A DNA stretch of 64,000 bases from an uncultured Prolixibacteraceae bacterium (lineage in GTDB: Bacteria > Bacteroidota > Bacteroidia > Bacteroidales > Prolixibacteraceae). A model generated the notes under the pieces. That model was not told where the DNA came from. It saw only the letters and a program-made list of their open reading frames with translations, and ran no database searches. Each line of letters begins with the position of its first letter. The stretch's first letter is position 1. The translations under genes were made by a program, and so were the position numbers. Where the stretch lies: the NCBI GenBank assembly GCA_937915865.1, contig CALGIG010000033.1:124001-188000 (forward strand), given 5' to 3'. This document shows, in pieces, positions 10,193-19,591 of this stretch.

Positions 10193-11299
10193 TTATCCGA
10201 AATTCGTTCCGTGTTTCAGGCAAAGTTCGATAAATGTTTTTACCCGTTCGGGTTTTACGTCATTTTGGATAATATGCGCCGGGGCAATCATGTATCCGCC
10301 TTCTTTCCCGAGAATTGAAATCTTTTCGATGATATCCTTTTCCAGTTCCTCATCGGTTCCGTTGGGCAGTAAATCCTGCTGATCGATGGCTCCCCAGAAA
10401 GAGAATTTTTCGCCAAATCCTGATTTCATATCCTGAGGAAGGTGTCCGGGGACGCCTGGCTGAACGGGATTGAACACCTCAAAACCAATCTCGCGGATGT
10501 CGTTAAGCAAATCGGCAACAGCTCCGTCGCAGTGCAGAATAGCGATAATGTCGGGTTTTGCTTCTTTAAACCGGTCAATCATTCGTTTATAAATCGGTTT
10601 TAATTGCGTTTGAAAAGTTTCAGGAGGAATAATCAGGCTGGTTTGCGTACCAAAATCGTCGCCAAACCAAATGGCGTCCACACCGCGCTCAATCAGTTGC
10701 AGGCCAATTTGTGTCTGGAACTCGGCGCAAGCCTCGAATAACGGAATGACATATTCGGTTTCCATCATCATGTCGATCAGCAACTTTTCCATGCCTACCA
10801 ACTGATGCCCCAGTGAAAAAACAGTTACTTCAATGTCTCCAAAAATCAGGTAATCTTCTTTGTACTTTTTAATCAGAGCTTCGGCATCGCGGTAACGTCC
10901 GGGAGCAAGTGGATCTGGGAAGCTGAAAGCATCAACGTCAGCCTTGGTTTCTGCATGGGCAAGCGGATAATCAACCACTTCCACATAAATATCACCCTGG
11001 CGCATTTTCATCCCGTATTCGTTCAGCCAGCAGCCGTTGGCATCTTTCACAATCTGGTAATTGTCGGAAACTGACGCGCCTGTTACCACCACATCGCTTC
11101 CCATAGCTACCCTCAACTCGTTGGCGCTGATGCGGTAAGTTACATCTTCATACAGGTTTTCGGTATAATTTACCGGAATGCCCAGTTCTTTCCCGAAATG
11201 GTCGGATAGCTGGCGGCATAAATCAAACTGCACCGGAACCCTGTCTGGAAGTCCGGGTAAACGTTTGAATGCTCTTAAAACTCGTTCTCTTGAATTCAT
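10193..11299 (-). CDS. Uroporphyrinogen decarboxylase/MtaA-family protein
   Basis: A cytoplasmic TIM-barrel protein of 368 residues (no signal peptide) of the UROD-like superfamily, which includes haem-biosynthesis HemE and corrinoid/cofactor methyltransferases such as MtaA and CmuA. Visible features are the N-terminal DRVPVQFDLCRQLSDHFG region, a WFGDDFGTQTSLIIPPETF stretch at about 215-235, ILHCDGAVADLL with H256 and C257, and EVFNPVQPGVPGH. The HC pair is placed where methyltransferase-type members carry zinc ligands, so it is more likely a methyltransferase-like member than a real HemE. It is the last gene of the minus-strand PUL, after GH92. Its role in glycan use is unknown; demethylation of methyl-sugars or methoxy groups is one possibility, with no direct support in the sequence. 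Confidence 0.75.
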   Translation of the reverse strand: MNSRERVLRAFKRLPGLPDRVPVQFDLCRQLSDHFGKELGIPVNYTENLYEDVTYRISANELRVAMGSDVVVTGASVSDNYQIVKDANGCWLNEYGMKMRQGDIYVEVVDYPLAHAETKADVDAFSFPDPLAPGRYRDAEALIKKYKEDYLIFGDIEVTVFSLGHQLVGMEKLLIDMMMETEYVIPLFEACAEFQTQIGLQLIERGVDAIWFGDDFGTQTSLIIPPETFQTQLKPIYKRMIDRFKEAKPDIIAILHCDGAVADLLNDIREIGFEVFNPVQPGVPGHLPQDMKSGFGEKFSFWGAIDQQDLLPNGTDEELEKDIIEKISILGKEGGYMIAPAHIIQNDVKPERVKTFIELCLKHGTNFG

Positions 11300-11397
11300 A
11301 AGCGTTTAGTTTTGTTGGTTAATTTAATGGTTTATTGAGTTTTTGTTACTATGTCGAAGACTGTCTGTTCATCCTCAAATTTCCACATTTCCAAATT

Positions 11398-13680
11398 TTA
11401 TTGCACCATCATCGGTGGCTTTTCGTAGGTTGCCATCTTTTTGTTTGGCGCCTTTCCCATTGTAAATTCCAGTTTTCCGCCTGAAATTATATCCTGATGG
11501 GTGATGTAATTCTTTGTATAAGGTTTTCCGTTCAACGTAATTTTCTGAATATAAATGTTTTCAGGAGAAACATTTGGAGCGTCAACAGTGAATGTTTTTC
11601 CATTTTCGAGTTTGATTGCGGCATGTTTCAGAAGCGGTGATCCAAAGCAATACACGCTGTTGGCGGGGTTCATCGGGTAAAAGCCCATCGAACTGAAAAT
11701 GTACCAGGCCGACATTTGTCCGCAATCTTCGTTGCCCGAATAGCCCGAATTTCCCTCGTTGTAAAGCTCGTTCATGATTTTATTGCTGTACTGCTGGGCT
11801 TTCCATGGCTCACTGGTGAAATCGTACATATACACAATATGGTGACTGGGTTCGTTGCCATGCGCATACTGACCAATAAAACCTGAAGCATTGCCGTTTA
11901 CGTCGGTCGGGCGAACTTCGAGCGTAAAGAAAGTATCCAGTTTTTTTGCAAAATTATCGAAACCGCCCATCAACCCGGCAAACGAAGGAACATCCTGCGG
12001 AACATACCACAAATACTGCCAGCCATTGCCTTCGGTGAATGGGAATGCGCCATTACCGCCGTAAGCCAGCGGATTGAAGTTTTCGGCCCATTTGCCATCG
12101 CTGTTTTTTGGGCGGAAAAAGCCAACCGTTGGGTCCCACAGGTTTTTATAGCTTTCCGAGCGTTTCAGGAAGAAGTTGTAATCGTCGGTTTTGCCCAGCT
12201 TTTTTGCCATTTGTGCTACACACCAGTCGTTGAAAGCCACTTCAAGAGTTATGGAAACCGACTCGGTTTGCTTGTCTTCAGGAAAATAACCGTATTGATC
12301 CAGCAAATTAAAAGGCGACTTTTTGTGCGCAACGGTTGACGATGCTTTTACTGCCTCGTACGCCAAATTGTAGTCAATTCCGGGAATTCCTTTGAAAAAG
12401 GCATCCGCAATAACCGGAATGGAGTGGTTCCCGATCATGCAATAAGTTTCGGTTCCCCACAGTTGCCAGATGGGCAGATAGCCATAAGTTTGGTACTGGC
12501 GCAACATCGAATTGATGAACCCAGCGGTACGCTTGGTTTGCAAAATGGTGTAAAGCGGGTGTGCAGCGCGGAAAGTATCCCATAAAGAGAAGGTGCTGTA
12601 ATGTGTTTTATCCGGTGCATTTTTAATGCTTCCATCCGTAGCCATGTAATCGCCCGAAACGTCGGCAACATTGTTTGGCTGAATAAATAAGTGATATAAA
12701 CCTGTATAGAAAATAGTTTTTTGATGAGGAGTACCATCTGCATCAATGCACGATAGCTCGCGGTTCCAGGCATCGTGAGCTTTGGAAACCACGTTTTCGA
12801 AGTCAAAATCTTTGATTTCCGCCTGAAGGTTCTGGCGGGCGCCTTCCTGCGAAACCGACGAAATTCCTACCCGCACCAGCAAAGGTTGATTGTTGTTTTT
12901 GCTGAAGTTCATCACAAACTTCAGGTTGTCGCCATTGGCAATTGGTGCATCGGGGATTTCGTAGGCTCCGGATTTAAAGATGTGCGAATCGAATGGCCGT
13001 GAAAACTCGGCGCGGAAAAATACTTTGCGGTGTTTGGCCCATCCGGTTATAATACGGTATCCTTCAATGGTTTTGTTATCGATGACACGAATCTGCGATG
13101 TAAGGATTTTCACATACCGATAAGGGCTTGTGCGAACCAGCGAATGATCGAGGTCAACCACCAAATGATATTCTTTCTGGTCGGGAAACGAGTAACGGTG
13201 CATCCCGCAATGTTCGGTAGCTGTAAGCTCAGCCTTAATTTTGTAATCTTTGAGCACTACACTGTAATAGCCTGGTACCGCTTTTTCGTTTTCATGCTTA
13301 AATGTTGAACGCCAGCCTTTTACTTTGCCATCATCGCTTCCGGCTTTCCATTTAATGTCGCCGCTATAAGGCATAAACAGCACGTCGTACAAATCGGGGC
13401 AGCCTGTTCCGCTCAAATGCGTGTGGCTGAAACCCAGAATAGTAGGATCGTTGTAGTCGTAACCACTGCACGGGTCGTCGGGATATTCACGGGTATCGGG
13501 GCTTAATTGTACCAGCCCAAAAGGTACACATGCCCCCGGAAAGTTACTACCCGACAAACTCAGGCTGTCCACTGAACCGGTTCCAATATACGGATTGACA
13601 AATTGTGTATAATCCGTATTCTGAGCAAACAATCCTTGCTGAATAAGGAAAGCTGCCGCCAAAATCAAAAGTTTTTTCAT
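11398..13680 (-). CDS. GH92 alpha-mannosidase
   Basis: An exported GH92 enzyme of 760 residues. Family GH92 contains calcium-dependent inverting exo-alpha-mannosidases, mostly alpha-1,2. The signal peptide ends near LFAQ. Hallmarks are the N-terminal FVNPYIGTGS, SNFPGACVPFGLVQLSPDT and GFSHTHLSGTGC segments (residues 25-115), SLWDTFRAAHPLY, HGNEPSHH with E610, and GNEDCGQMSAWY starting at G649. These motifs cover both the N-terminal beta-sandwich and the (alpha/alpha)6 barrel, and the protein appears full length. It lies between GH29 and the UROD-like gene on the same strand. An alpha-mannosidase is unusual in an otherwise pectin-like enzyme set, so the substrate may be a glycoprotein-linked or mixed glycan. 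Confidence 0.92.
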   Translation of the reverse strand: MKKLLILAAAFLIQQGLFAQNTDYTQFVNPYIGTGSVDSLSLSGSNFPGACVPFGLVQLSPDTREYPDDPCSGYDYNDPTILGFSHTHLSGTGCPDLYDVLFMPYSGDIKWKAGSDDGKVKGWRSTFKHENEKAVPGYYSVVLKDYKIKAELTATEHCGMHRYSFPDQKEYHLVVDLDHSLVRTSPYRYVKILTSQIRVIDNKTIEGYRIITGWAKHRKVFFRAEFSRPFDSHIFKSGAYEIPDAPIANGDNLKFVMNFSKNNNQPLLVRVGISSVSQEGARQNLQAEIKDFDFENVVSKAHDAWNRELSCIDADGTPHQKTIFYTGLYHLFIQPNNVADVSGDYMATDGSIKNAPDKTHYSTFSLWDTFRAAHPLYTILQTKRTAGFINSMLRQYQTYGYLPIWQLWGTETYCMIGNHSIPVIADAFFKGIPGIDYNLAYEAVKASSTVAHKKSPFNLLDQYGYFPEDKQTESVSITLEVAFNDWCVAQMAKKLGKTDDYNFFLKRSESYKNLWDPTVGFFRPKNSDGKWAENFNPLAYGGNGAFPFTEGNGWQYLWYVPQDVPSFAGLMGGFDNFAKKLDTFFTLEVRPTDVNGNASGFIGQYAHGNEPSHHIVYMYDFTSEPWKAQQYSNKIMNELYNEGNSGYSGNEDCGQMSAWYIFSSMGFYPMNPANSVYCFGSPLLKHAAIKLENGKTFTVDAPNVSPENIYIQKITLNGKPYTKNYITHQDIISGGKLEFTMGKAPNKKMATYEKPPMMVQ

Positions 13681-13801
13681 TTCCAGTTGTTTAACTTATC
13701 TGTAATCCTGATTAAATTCAGGCTGTAAATATCAATACTTCTTCACGACTTTTACTTGCCGAATGTCACGTTTATGGCGGCAATTCGATCCTCAAAGCGG
13801 T

Positions 13802-15247
13802 TTAATCCAAAGCTCCGGATTGCATTTTCTTTTTAGGTTCTGCTTTGGCGTTGGCCAGTTTCCCTTTTACTTCGAGCCGAATAACACTGGCTATATTGTC
13901 GGGTGCTTTGGCTGATACGTCTATGATTAACCGATCTCCAGTTTTCGTTGTTTTTAGCTTAATTCCGGTAGTCAAAAGTTTGGCCGAAATCACCTCGTTA
14001 TTCAGTCCGGGGACCTCCAACTTACCGTTTTTGGGCCAATCGAAAACCGAAAGGTAAAGTATTGTCCGGCCTTTTTCTTCTTTCTGGGTGCATTCGCCCC
14101 AATTCAGAGCAGGTAACCGTCCGGCTTGTGATTCATAAATGGCTTCGCTGTTCACTTTCATCCACTTTCCAATGTCTTTCAAGCGGTCGACACATTCTGG
14201 TGGAAAGGTGCCATCGGGTTTTGGCCCGATGTTTAGCAGGTAATTGCCGCCGCGAGCAGCAATCCGAATTAGGTTCCGAATCAGTGTTTCCGACGATTTC
14301 CAGTTGTGGTCGTAGCTTTTGTAGCCCCACGATCCGTTCATGGTCATGCAGGTTTCCCAATTTTGGCCATCAACTGCATCGTGATCGGGAATTGCCTGTT
14401 CGGGCGTCTTGGTGTCGCCATGAAAATCGGGGTGCAAACGGTCATTGGTGATTATTCCGGGTTGAAGTGCAAGTAAACTTTGCAATTTTTCGGCTCCTGA
14501 AACGGTTTTCATCTGGGTGGCATAATCCCACCAAAGAACAGAAACTTTTCCATAGTTGGTAAGTAGTTCCTTTACCTGAGGAACAGCTACGCGGTCGATG
14601 TATTCATCGAATGTTGATGTTAGCTGAATTGGGTCCCAGTGTCCATCGTGTTCTTTCGTATATTGGTCAATCCGGGCCGAATCGGGATTTGGCCAGCCTT
14701 CCTTCATCAGCCGCCGGGCTGCAGAAGCGCCGGGGTTGGTCCAGTCAACCGCCTGCGAATAGTAAAAGCCTAGTTTGATTCCGTATTTATGACAGGCATC
14801 GGCCAATGGTTCCAGTAAATCTTTGTGATATGCAGTTGCGTCAACCACATTCCAGTCGCTGGCTTTGCTGTCAAACAGAGCAAAACCGTCGTGATGTTTG
14901 GCAGTGATGATCAGGTATTTCATGCCGGCATCTTTGGCCATCTTTACCCAGGACTCCGGATCGTAATTTACAGGATTGAAGTTTCGGGCATTCTCGCGGT
15001 ATTCGGCTACCGGAATTTTACAGCGGTTTTCGATCCAGGCAGCATCGCCCCGGGCTTGGTTATAGCCTTTGTAAACGCCGCCATACATCGAGTAAACACC
15101 CCAATGGATGAACATTCCAAACTTGGCTTCGTGCCACCAGGCAAGCCGCTCATCACTCATTTGTTTGGGTTGTGCATTTAATTTGCCAAACGAAGCTGTC
15201 AGCAACAAAAGTGCAACAAGTACTGTAAATTTCATTTTATTTTTCAT
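13802..15247 (-). CDS. GH29 alpha-L-fucosidase
   Basis: An exported retaining exo-alpha-fucosidase of family GH29, 481 residues, with signal peptide MKNKMKFTVLVALLLLTASF. Typical segments are WWHEAKFGMFIHWGVYS (residues 37-53), YLIITAKHHDGFALFDS, LGFYYSQAVDW, and VSVLWWDYA with the expected nucleophile D241, then RGGNYLLNIGPKPDG. The acid/base is poorly conserved in this family and I do not assign it. Starting at 15247 gives an 11-base overlap with the upstream gene; the alternative start at 15235 would leave 1 base between them. Either way the gene is probably translationally coupled to it. Related GH29 enzymes can also act on alpha-L-galactose. Confidence 0.9.
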   Translation of the reverse strand: MKNKMKFTVLVALLLLTASFGKLNAQPKQMSDERLAWWHEAKFGMFIHWGVYSMYGGVYKGYNQARGDAAWIENRCKIPVAEYRENARNFNPVNYDPESWVKMAKDAGMKYLIITAKHHDGFALFDSKASDWNVVDATAYHKDLLEPLADACHKYGIKLGFYYSQAVDWTNPGASAARRLMKEGWPNPDSARIDQYTKEHDGHWDPIQLTSTFDEYIDRVAVPQVKELLTNYGKVSVLWWDYATQMKTVSGAEKLQSLLALQPGIITNDRLHPDFHGDTKTPEQAIPDHDAVDGQNWETCMTMNGSWGYKSYDHNWKSSETLIRNLIRIAARGGNYLLNIGPKPDGTFPPECVDRLKDIGKWMKVNSEAIYESQAGRLPALNWGECTQKEEKGRTILYLSVFDWPKNGKLEVPGLNNEVISAKLLTTGIKLKTTKTGDRLIIDVSAKAPDNIASVIRLEVKGKLANAKAEPKKKMQSGALD

Positions 15248-17324
15248 TCTGCTTTTTCAACTGGTTAAATACTTCAGCCAAATGTTTTTCGTGGTCATCG
15301 AGGCTCTGGGCATAAACCAACATCCGGTGTTCGAATCCGGCATACATCGACAAAGCGGTTTTTTCATAAAATTTCTGAATGCCATTTTCCCGTTCTGGGG
15401 TAATTGGCCTGTAATATCCGGCGCCAGGATTAATTGATTCGCGTTTTACACAATCACGGATGGATTCAAGGGCCGCTTCAACAAAAGACCTGTCGAACGA
15501 TGTCTCCTGATCTTTTTCAAGGTAGGTCATCATGGCCGTTAGCAGTTCGTAGGGCTTTTTCAGTGTTTCGGGCAGACTGTTTACGTCGGCAACTGTTCCG
15601 GCCAATTCGAGGGCCGGAATTTGAGGGTAATCAGCTGTAGCTGGTTCAGCAGGCCAATTCCCTGAAGTTACAATTTCAACACGTGCTTCGGCAGGAAGAT
15701 CCTCGTAAATCAGGTTTATTTCGTCGGAAGAATTGATTTCTAGTGCTTTGTCATTGATTTTAACTGATTCAACTTTCGATCCGTTGTTCAAACAAGTGAG
15801 ATAAATCTTTTTTGTTCCGAAACGGACAGGGCGCTTCTGGACGTATTCCTTGATCGACTGCGGCACGCGTGGCCGAATGATCAGCCGGTCGGAGCGGTAC
15901 TCGTAATCAAAAATTCCACGAATAGTCGCTGCCGGGATCGCAAAATTATCGACCATAATAGCCACGCCATTTTCCTGGTTACGACCTTTATCAGACCAAA
16001 CGTTATTGGTGTTTTCGCCGCGTTGCGACCAGGGGGCATCCATCCTGAAATCTTTGGCCCACTTCATGTTTCGGATGGCAGAACGACGAATATCTTCGAA
16101 CTTACCTAACTGATAATACATCAGGATTGCTCTTGCTTCAACAGTTGCCCAAACACCTCCGTTTACCCATTCTCCAAATTTCCAGATTCCTTTTAGCCCA
16201 CTCCCATTGGCATCGCCCCAGCTATAGTAGGTATCGTCGAGGCCGGGCGCGTTGGTCAGCAAAAAGTCGAATGGCCGAATTTCTTTGAACGAAGCAATTT
16301 TGTTGTAAATGCTTTCAGCCAATTTTGGGCCGGAAACCCTGAGTGCCACAGCATCGGCATTGGCCACACCTTCAAGATAGCCATATTTCTCCTGACCTAA
16401 AACGCCGTGTAGGGTGCCGTCGGGCTCCACATATTTCACAAAGTAACCTTCCGGGGTAATGAGTTGTGACAGCGATTCGCGCGTAATTTTCTGACGACGG
16501 AGGTACTCTTTTAATTTTTCCTGATTTGCGGTGAACTTAAATAGTTCAATCATTCGATCAAGTGCAGCAAGGTAAGTAATTGAAAGTCCGGATAAATAGG
16601 CTTTTCCCCAGGTTCCGTCGGGTAATTTTACTCCGGCATAGCTTGGAGCAAGCAGGTTACTTGCTGCTCCTACCAGGAATAGGTCGTTTTTGGGGTTGCG
16701 CGTACGTTCAATGAAGTCACAGGCCCGTTCCATTTTGGGCAGGTAAAGTAAGGCTTTTTGTATGTCGTGGCTTGCAAGCAGAATTTCAGCCTGAACCACC
16801 ACTCCGGCTGCCGTTGCTTCGTAAAACCAGTCGTGAACTTTCAGGTTTCCATCGCCCTGTTTATAAATGATTTTGCCCGGAGCAGCGCAGTCGCCCAGGC
16901 TTCCATCGGGGGCAATTAATTCTGAATGTTTGCTGGGTTTTCCATCAGTGGTAAATCCGCCTTTGCGTATTCCGTCGCCCTGGTTTGTCCAGAAAAGGTC
17001 CCACGAACGCTGAAGTGTCGAAAACCAGGGTTCTTCAAGTGTTGGGATTGCCGAATAGGAAAAGCCATAGCTGTTTTGTACCCACCAGGCGCCCCAACTT
17101 GCCCCTTCGGTAAAAGTATCCCACTCCGGATTATAGATCATACTTATATTGGGAACCGTGGGATTCGGATAAAAGAAAGCATAAGATTCGTCAATCAGCC
17201 GAAGGAAATCAGCATCGCCTTTGCCCGAGCAATAAACTCCATCGTAAAAGGTTAGTTTTTTTGGGGCTTTAGCCCCGGTTGCCAGGCTGGCAAGTAATAA
17301 CAAAGTGGTTATAAATTTCTTCAT
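15237..17324 (-). CDS. Exported (alpha/alpha)6-barrel protein, putative glycosidase, family not recognised
   Basis: A 695-residue protein I cannot assign to a named family. The preferred start at 17324 gives the signal peptide MKKFITTLLLLASLATGAKA; an in-frame Met 12 codons upstream lies inside the preceding gene. The sequence is helix-rich with recurring aromatic/acidic loops (SWGAWWVQNSYGF, WFYEATAAGVVVQAEILL, LDDTYYSWGDANGSG, WVNGGVWATVEARAILMYY), followed by DYEYRSDRLIIRPRVP. That last motif matches the short beta-strand linker at the end of six-hairpin glycosidases such as GH78 and GH95. The C-terminal 140 residues are helical and unlike those families. It is only 4 bases downstream of the DUF4855-like gene and overlaps the GH29 start. 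A role in the same degradation step is likely; the substrate is unknown. Confidence 0.65.
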   Translation of the reverse strand: MKKFITTLLLLASLATGAKAPKKLTFYDGVYCSGKGDADFLRLIDESYAFFYPNPTVPNISMIYNPEWDTFTEGASWGAWWVQNSYGFSYSAIPTLEEPWFSTLQRSWDLFWTNQGDGIRKGGFTTDGKPSKHSELIAPDGSLGDCAAPGKIIYKQGDGNLKVHDWFYEATAAGVVVQAEILLASHDIQKALLYLPKMERACDFIERTRNPKNDLFLVGAASNLLAPSYAGVKLPDGTWGKAYLSGLSITYLAALDRMIELFKFTANQEKLKEYLRRQKITRESLSQLITPEGYFVKYVEPDGTLHGVLGQEKYGYLEGVANADAVALRVSGPKLAESIYNKIASFKEIRPFDFLLTNAPGLDDTYYSWGDANGSGLKGIWKFGEWVNGGVWATVEARAILMYYQLGKFEDIRRSAIRNMKWAKDFRMDAPWSQRGENTNNVWSDKGRNQENGVAIMVDNFAIPAATIRGIFDYEYRSDRLIIRPRVPQSIKEYVQKRPVRFGTKKIYLTCLNNGSKVESVKINDKALEINSSDEINLIYEDLPAEARVEIVTSGNWPAEPATADYPQIPALELAGTVADVNSLPETLKKPYELLTAMMTYLEKDQETSFDRSFVEAALESIRDCVKRESINPGAGYYRPITPERENGIQKFYEKTALSMYAGFEHRMLVYAQSLDDHEKHLAEVFNQLKKQNEK

Positions 17325-17328
17325 ATTA

Positions 17329-18444
17329 CTAATGTTTACGGTTCGTAGGTTGATGTTCACTTTCTTTCGGCCACCTCATTTTTTTGCGCTGAATGATCAG
17401 TTGGGCCAAACGGTCAAGCATTTCCCTGTCCAGCGGGTTTTTCGACTGCGACATCCTGTAAATGGTCCCGCCCCCTTCGTAATAGGCAATTGAAGCCTCT
17501 TTGAATACATCGTTTTTTTCAAATGCTTCAATGTAGCCAATTAAACGGTCACGTTTCGGGTCGCTGGCGTTGGCCAGGGCTCGGTCGTCAAATTCCATTT
17601 CAAGGCCCATTCCTCGCCCTTTGGCATACGCACAGGTGGCGTCGAGCCGTTCGAAAGGTACTTCGTTTTTAAAGAAATAGTTGGGCTGAATGTAGGCAAA
17701 ATCGAACTTATCGGTACGCCAGTTATCGAATCCAATTGCTGTCCAGTATGGAATCCAGAACAAGCGTAGGTTTTTCGAGCGGATGTAATCGCCCACCTGG
17801 ACGAGAATTTCGCGAAAGTTTTCGTCTTTTTCCGAAACCCAGTAAAACCCTTCGAAATCGAAATTTTTGTAGCCTTCTTTCCGGTATTGATTAAGGAAAC
17901 GATCAACATACCATTTGCAGGCTTCAATTCGGTCCTGGTCATTTGCAAAATCCAACTGACGACCATTCAGGCTTCCCCAATCGGATTGGCCTTTCATCGG
18001 TACGGGCATTACTGCCACCATTTTATGACGGAACGATGGTTTGCCCAGTTCCTTTTTCTGTTCTTCGATGCATTGGTCGAGTGCCGAAAATGCTTTATCT
18101 TTTTCGAACTGTCGATTCATCAGCCATTCCCATTCAGGTTTACAGGCCAGAGTGGTGTTTGCCGAGCCATGAGCAAAATGATGTCCTTTCCCGTCGAGAA
18201 ATTCAGTAAACAGAAACCCGTCGAACAACCAGTCTTTTTTACCTTTCTGATTTTGATAAACCACATAAGGTTTGAATTGATCTTTGTTCCATTCCATCGT
18301 GCGGTGAACTCCGCCATAATAAATCAGTGCCATATCGGCAATATTGGTTTTGCCGTATCCCAAAGTTTTCATTTTCCCTGACGCCTGGACCAAAAGTGTT
18401 GTAGTCAAAAGAAAAGTAATTAAAACAGTGATTCTATTTATCAT
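17329..18444 (-). CDS. DUF4855-like exported protein, putative TIM-barrel glycosidase
   Basis: A 371-residue protein with signal peptide ending near VQASG. It resembles the uncharacterised DUF4855 family, known mainly from Bacteroidota and Firmicutes carbohydrate loci. Features are MALIYYGG at the first strand, WLFDGFLFTEFLDGKG, YKNFDFEGFYWVSE (residues 195-208) with adjacent acidic residues, LFWIPYWTAIGFDNW, FAYIQPNYFF and MGLEMEFDDRAL. These look like beta-strand ends of a TIM barrel with acidic residues at strand 4 and near strand 7, as in clan GH-A-like enzymes, but catalysis is not shown. It overlaps the upstream GH5-like gene by 4 bases (ATGA), so the two are translationally coupled. 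The family assignment is from memory of sequence style. Confidence 0.6.
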   Translation of the reverse strand: MINRITVLITFLLTTTLLVQASGKMKTLGYGKTNIADMALIYYGGVHRTMEWNKDQFKPYVVYQNQKGKKDWLFDGFLFTEFLDGKGHHFAHGSANTTLACKPEWEWLMNRQFEKDKAFSALDQCIEEQKKELGKPSFRHKMVAVMPVPMKGQSDWGSLNGRQLDFANDQDRIEACKWYVDRFLNQYRKEGYKNFDFEGFYWVSEKDENFREILVQVGDYIRSKNLRLFWIPYWTAIGFDNWRTDKFDFAYIQPNYFFKNEVPFERLDATCAYAKGRGMGLEMEFDDRALANASDPKRDRLIGYIEAFEKNDVFKEASIAYYEGGGTIYRMSQSKNPLDREMLDRLAQLIIQRKKMRWPKESEHQPTNRKH

Positions 18445-19502
18445 TTTGCTCCACTTAGTTGTTTTATACAGTCAATTTCTTTCTGTCGGTATGGTTTTCC
18501 ATCGGGATAATAAATATCATGAAACCATAGTTCGGGTTCCGATCCATCGGCAATTACCTTACTCCAGGCGTAGCGGGTATTGGTCTTTCCGGTAACAAAT
18601 CCCCAGTTAATAGCCCCAATGTTTTGCTTTTTCAGTATGGGCATAATATTCTGAAACAAGCTGTTGTTTTTGCGAGCCATATATTCAGAGCAAATTAATG
18701 GTCTACCGTATTGCTTCAGTTCGTCAATAAATGCCTGGTGATCTTCGGGGCCATCGTACGTATGGTAGGTTATTACATCGGAAGCATCGATCTGAAATTG
18801 AGTAATTTCCTTCAGCGAACGTTTCCATGCTGCCGATGTAACTGGCTGAGACGGATTTATTTCCCGGGCCCAATCGAACACCTTCCTTAGCAAAGGGAGT
18901 GAACTGTTTTTGTGTACACCATTGCCAGGTTCGTTGTATAAATCCCAGATTGCTATGCGCTTATCATTTTTAAAAGTTTCAAGAATATCTTTTACATAGG
19001 TTTCGAGGACTGTAACGAGCGAGGAGTCTTGTTTTAGTAAATCTCCCGGATCCTGAAGCCAGCCCGAATTGTGTTTCCCCGGAACCGGATCGGGCTGTTT
19101 CCCTGCGTGATAGGTGGCATTCCAGCAATCGTCGAAAAAAACAAACATCGTTTTTATGTTGTGTTTTGAGGCGATGCTGAGATATTTATTCATTCGGGTT
19201 TTAAAACCTTTGGGGTCGGTTTGCCAGACGGCATGGTGAAGAAAAACCCTCATGCAATTCATCCCGATATTTTCGGCCCAGCCTAGTTCTCGATCAATGG
19301 TTGCCGGGTCGAAGGTTTCGGCCTGCCACATTTCCAACTGGTTGATAGCATTGCTTGGAATAAAGTTACTTCCTCGCAGCCAGCCTTGCTTTGCACTCCA
19401 ATTTTGTGCTTTTTCAACCGACCAGCGATTTGCTTGCTTTGTGCCAGCGGATAATTGACCTATTGAAAAGAGCAGGATGAGCGAAAGAATTAAGGTCTTC
19501 AT
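18441..19502 (-). CDS. GH5-like (clan GH-A) exported glycoside hydrolase
   Basis: A 353-residue exported TIM-barrel enzyme with a signal peptide ending near LSAGT. It has the clan GH-A layout: GWLRGSNFIPSNAINQLEMW at strand 1, NCMRVFLHH at strand 2, MFVFFDDCWN at strand 3, IWDLYNEPGN at strand 4 with putative acid/base E191, DVITYHTYDG, LICSEYMAR with putative nucleophile E273 at strand 7, and INWGFVTGKTNT at strand 8. Such proteins are usually annotated as cellulase-family or 1,4-beta-xylanase, but the subfamily is not clear and specificity should not be taken from the name. It is the first gene of a tightly coupled set (DUF4855-like, barrel protein, GH29). The 89 bases upstream, after the GH2 gene, show no clear terminator. 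Confidence 0.75.
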   Translation of the reverse strand: MKTLILSLILLFSIGQLSAGTKQANRWSVEKAQNWSAKQGWLRGSNFIPSNAINQLEMWQAETFDPATIDRELGWAENIGMNCMRVFLHHAVWQTDPKGFKTRMNKYLSIASKHNIKTMFVFFDDCWNATYHAGKQPDPVPGKHNSGWLQDPGDLLKQDSSLVTVLETYVKDILETFKNDKRIAIWDLYNEPGNGVHKNSSLPLLRKVFDWAREINPSQPVTSAAWKRSLKEITQFQIDASDVITYHTYDGPEDHQAFIDELKQYGRPLICSEYMARKNNSLFQNIMPILKKQNIGAINWGFVTGKTNTRYAWSKVIADGSEPELWFHDIYYPDGKPYRQKEIDCIKQLSGAK

Positions 19503-19591
19503 ATTTTTTTATTTTTTTAGTCGCAGTTTATAACTGGTTTTCATATACCGGTAACCTGGCTGATTTAACTTTAGAGTGCTGAAAGCCCATA

